A DNA stretch of 5,340 nucleotides from Geobacter sp. UBA6802 (GTDB lineage: Bacteria; Desulfobacterota; Desulfuromonadia; Geobacterales; Pseudopelobacteraceae): positions 1-5,340 of the forward strand of contig DKFG01000110.1 of the NCBI GenBank assembly GCA_002452325.1, given 5' to 3'. This document shows positions 5,049 through 5,340 of the stretch, piece by piece (the stretch's first letter is position 1; each line of letters begins with the position of its first letter). Below the pieces are notes generated by a model that saw nothing but the letters and a program-made list of their open reading frames with translations, did not search any database and was not told the DNA's origin. A program made the position numbers and the translations under genes.

Positions 5049-5340
5049 ATGGCACTGGTAGTTCAGAAATACGGCGGTACATCGGTGGGAACCACCGACA
5101 GAATCAAGAATGTTGCCAAGCGGATCATCAAGACATACGAGGCCGGCAATGAGGTAGTGGTGGTGGTTTCAGCCATGTCGGGTGAAACCAACAAACTGGT
5201 TGCGCTGGCCAATGAGATGGTCGATATCCCTGACAACCGTGAGTACGATGTGGTGGTGGCAACCGGTGAGCAGGTCACCATCGGCCTGTTGGCCATGTAC
5301 CTGAAGTCGCTCGGCTACAAAGCCAAGTCGTACATGGGCT
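5049..5340 (+). CDS. lysC: Aspartokinase, N-terminal part (runs off the window)
   Basis: The first 97 codons of aspartate kinase, which phosphorylates L-aspartate with ATP as the first step toward lysine, threonine and methionine. The start MALVVQKYGGTSV carries the family signature KYGGTSV (residues 7-13, with K7). VVSAMSGETN (40-48 region) and ATGEQVT (71-77, with E74) follow; these are the nucleotide- and aspartate-binding elements of the amino-acid kinase fold. The frame is open to the window end, so the regulatory ACT domains cannot be seen. It is separated from tsaE by 43 bases, a larger gap than the others here, and could be partly independent in expression. From memory, lysC follows tsaE in Geobacter relatives, with cimA further on. 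Confidence 0.96.
   Translation, partial: MALVVQKYGGTSVGTTDRIKNVAKRIIKTYEAGNEVVVVVSAMSGETNKLVALANEMVDIPDNREYDVVVATGEQVTIGLLAMYLKSLGYKAKSYMG

Noticed and set aside
1..5340. CRISPR array, tRNA, rRNA, insertion sequence or integrase
   Set aside because: No spaced direct repeats, tRNA-like cloverleaf, rRNA segments, transposase motifs or recombinase motifs were seen on either strand.

Overview
The window is a slice of a compact, co-directional housekeeping gene block of a Deltaproteobacterium/Desulfobacterota type, most like the Geobacter / Trichlorobacter group. I base this on gene order (pdxJ, acpS, nnr, CBS-domain gene, tsaE, lysC), which from memory is the Geobacteraceae arrangement, and on the GC-rich codon use of those genes. 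I could not check the taxon by a search. Everything is on the + strand, and no gap between genes exceeds about 55 bases, so there is no long empty stretch.

Layout. Bases 1-74 hold the 3' end of pdxJ (vitamin B6 synthesis). Bases 75-2035 hold a two-gene cassette that does not belong to the usual order. Its first gene is a 422-aa SMC/ABC-type ATPase of the AAA_21 / OLD-like kind. Its second is a 215-aa protein with Toprim-like features. The two overlap by ATGA. The block then resumes with acpS (2036-2416, holo-ACP synthase), nnr (2413-3993, bifunctional NAD(P)HX repair enzyme), a two-CBS-domain protein (4004-4453), tsaE (4454-5005, tRNA t6A modification) and the first 97 codons of lysC (5049 onward, aspartokinase).

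The main point of interest is the cassette. Sample lines that I counted average about 41% GC in the cassette and about 60% in the flanking genes. It carries an ATPase plus a nuclease-like partner, the same logic as PARIS (AriA/AriB), RloA/RloB (AbiL) and split OLD systems, so an anti-phage role is the best guess. It is embedded without a seam: the stop codon of the second gene overlaps the start codon of the essential gene acpS (ATGA), and acpS has no clear ribosome binding site of its own. No integrase, transposase, tRNA or strong terminal repeat is visible. A weak 26-base similarity joins the two edges of the insert and may mark the original pdxJ-acpS junction.

The genes are probably co-transcribed from a promoter upstream of the window. 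ATGA overlaps (cassette gene 1/gene 2, gene 2/acpS, acpS/nnr), a zero-base junction (CBS gene/tsaE) and short gaps point to translational coupling. A weak promoter-like sequence lies ahead of lysC.
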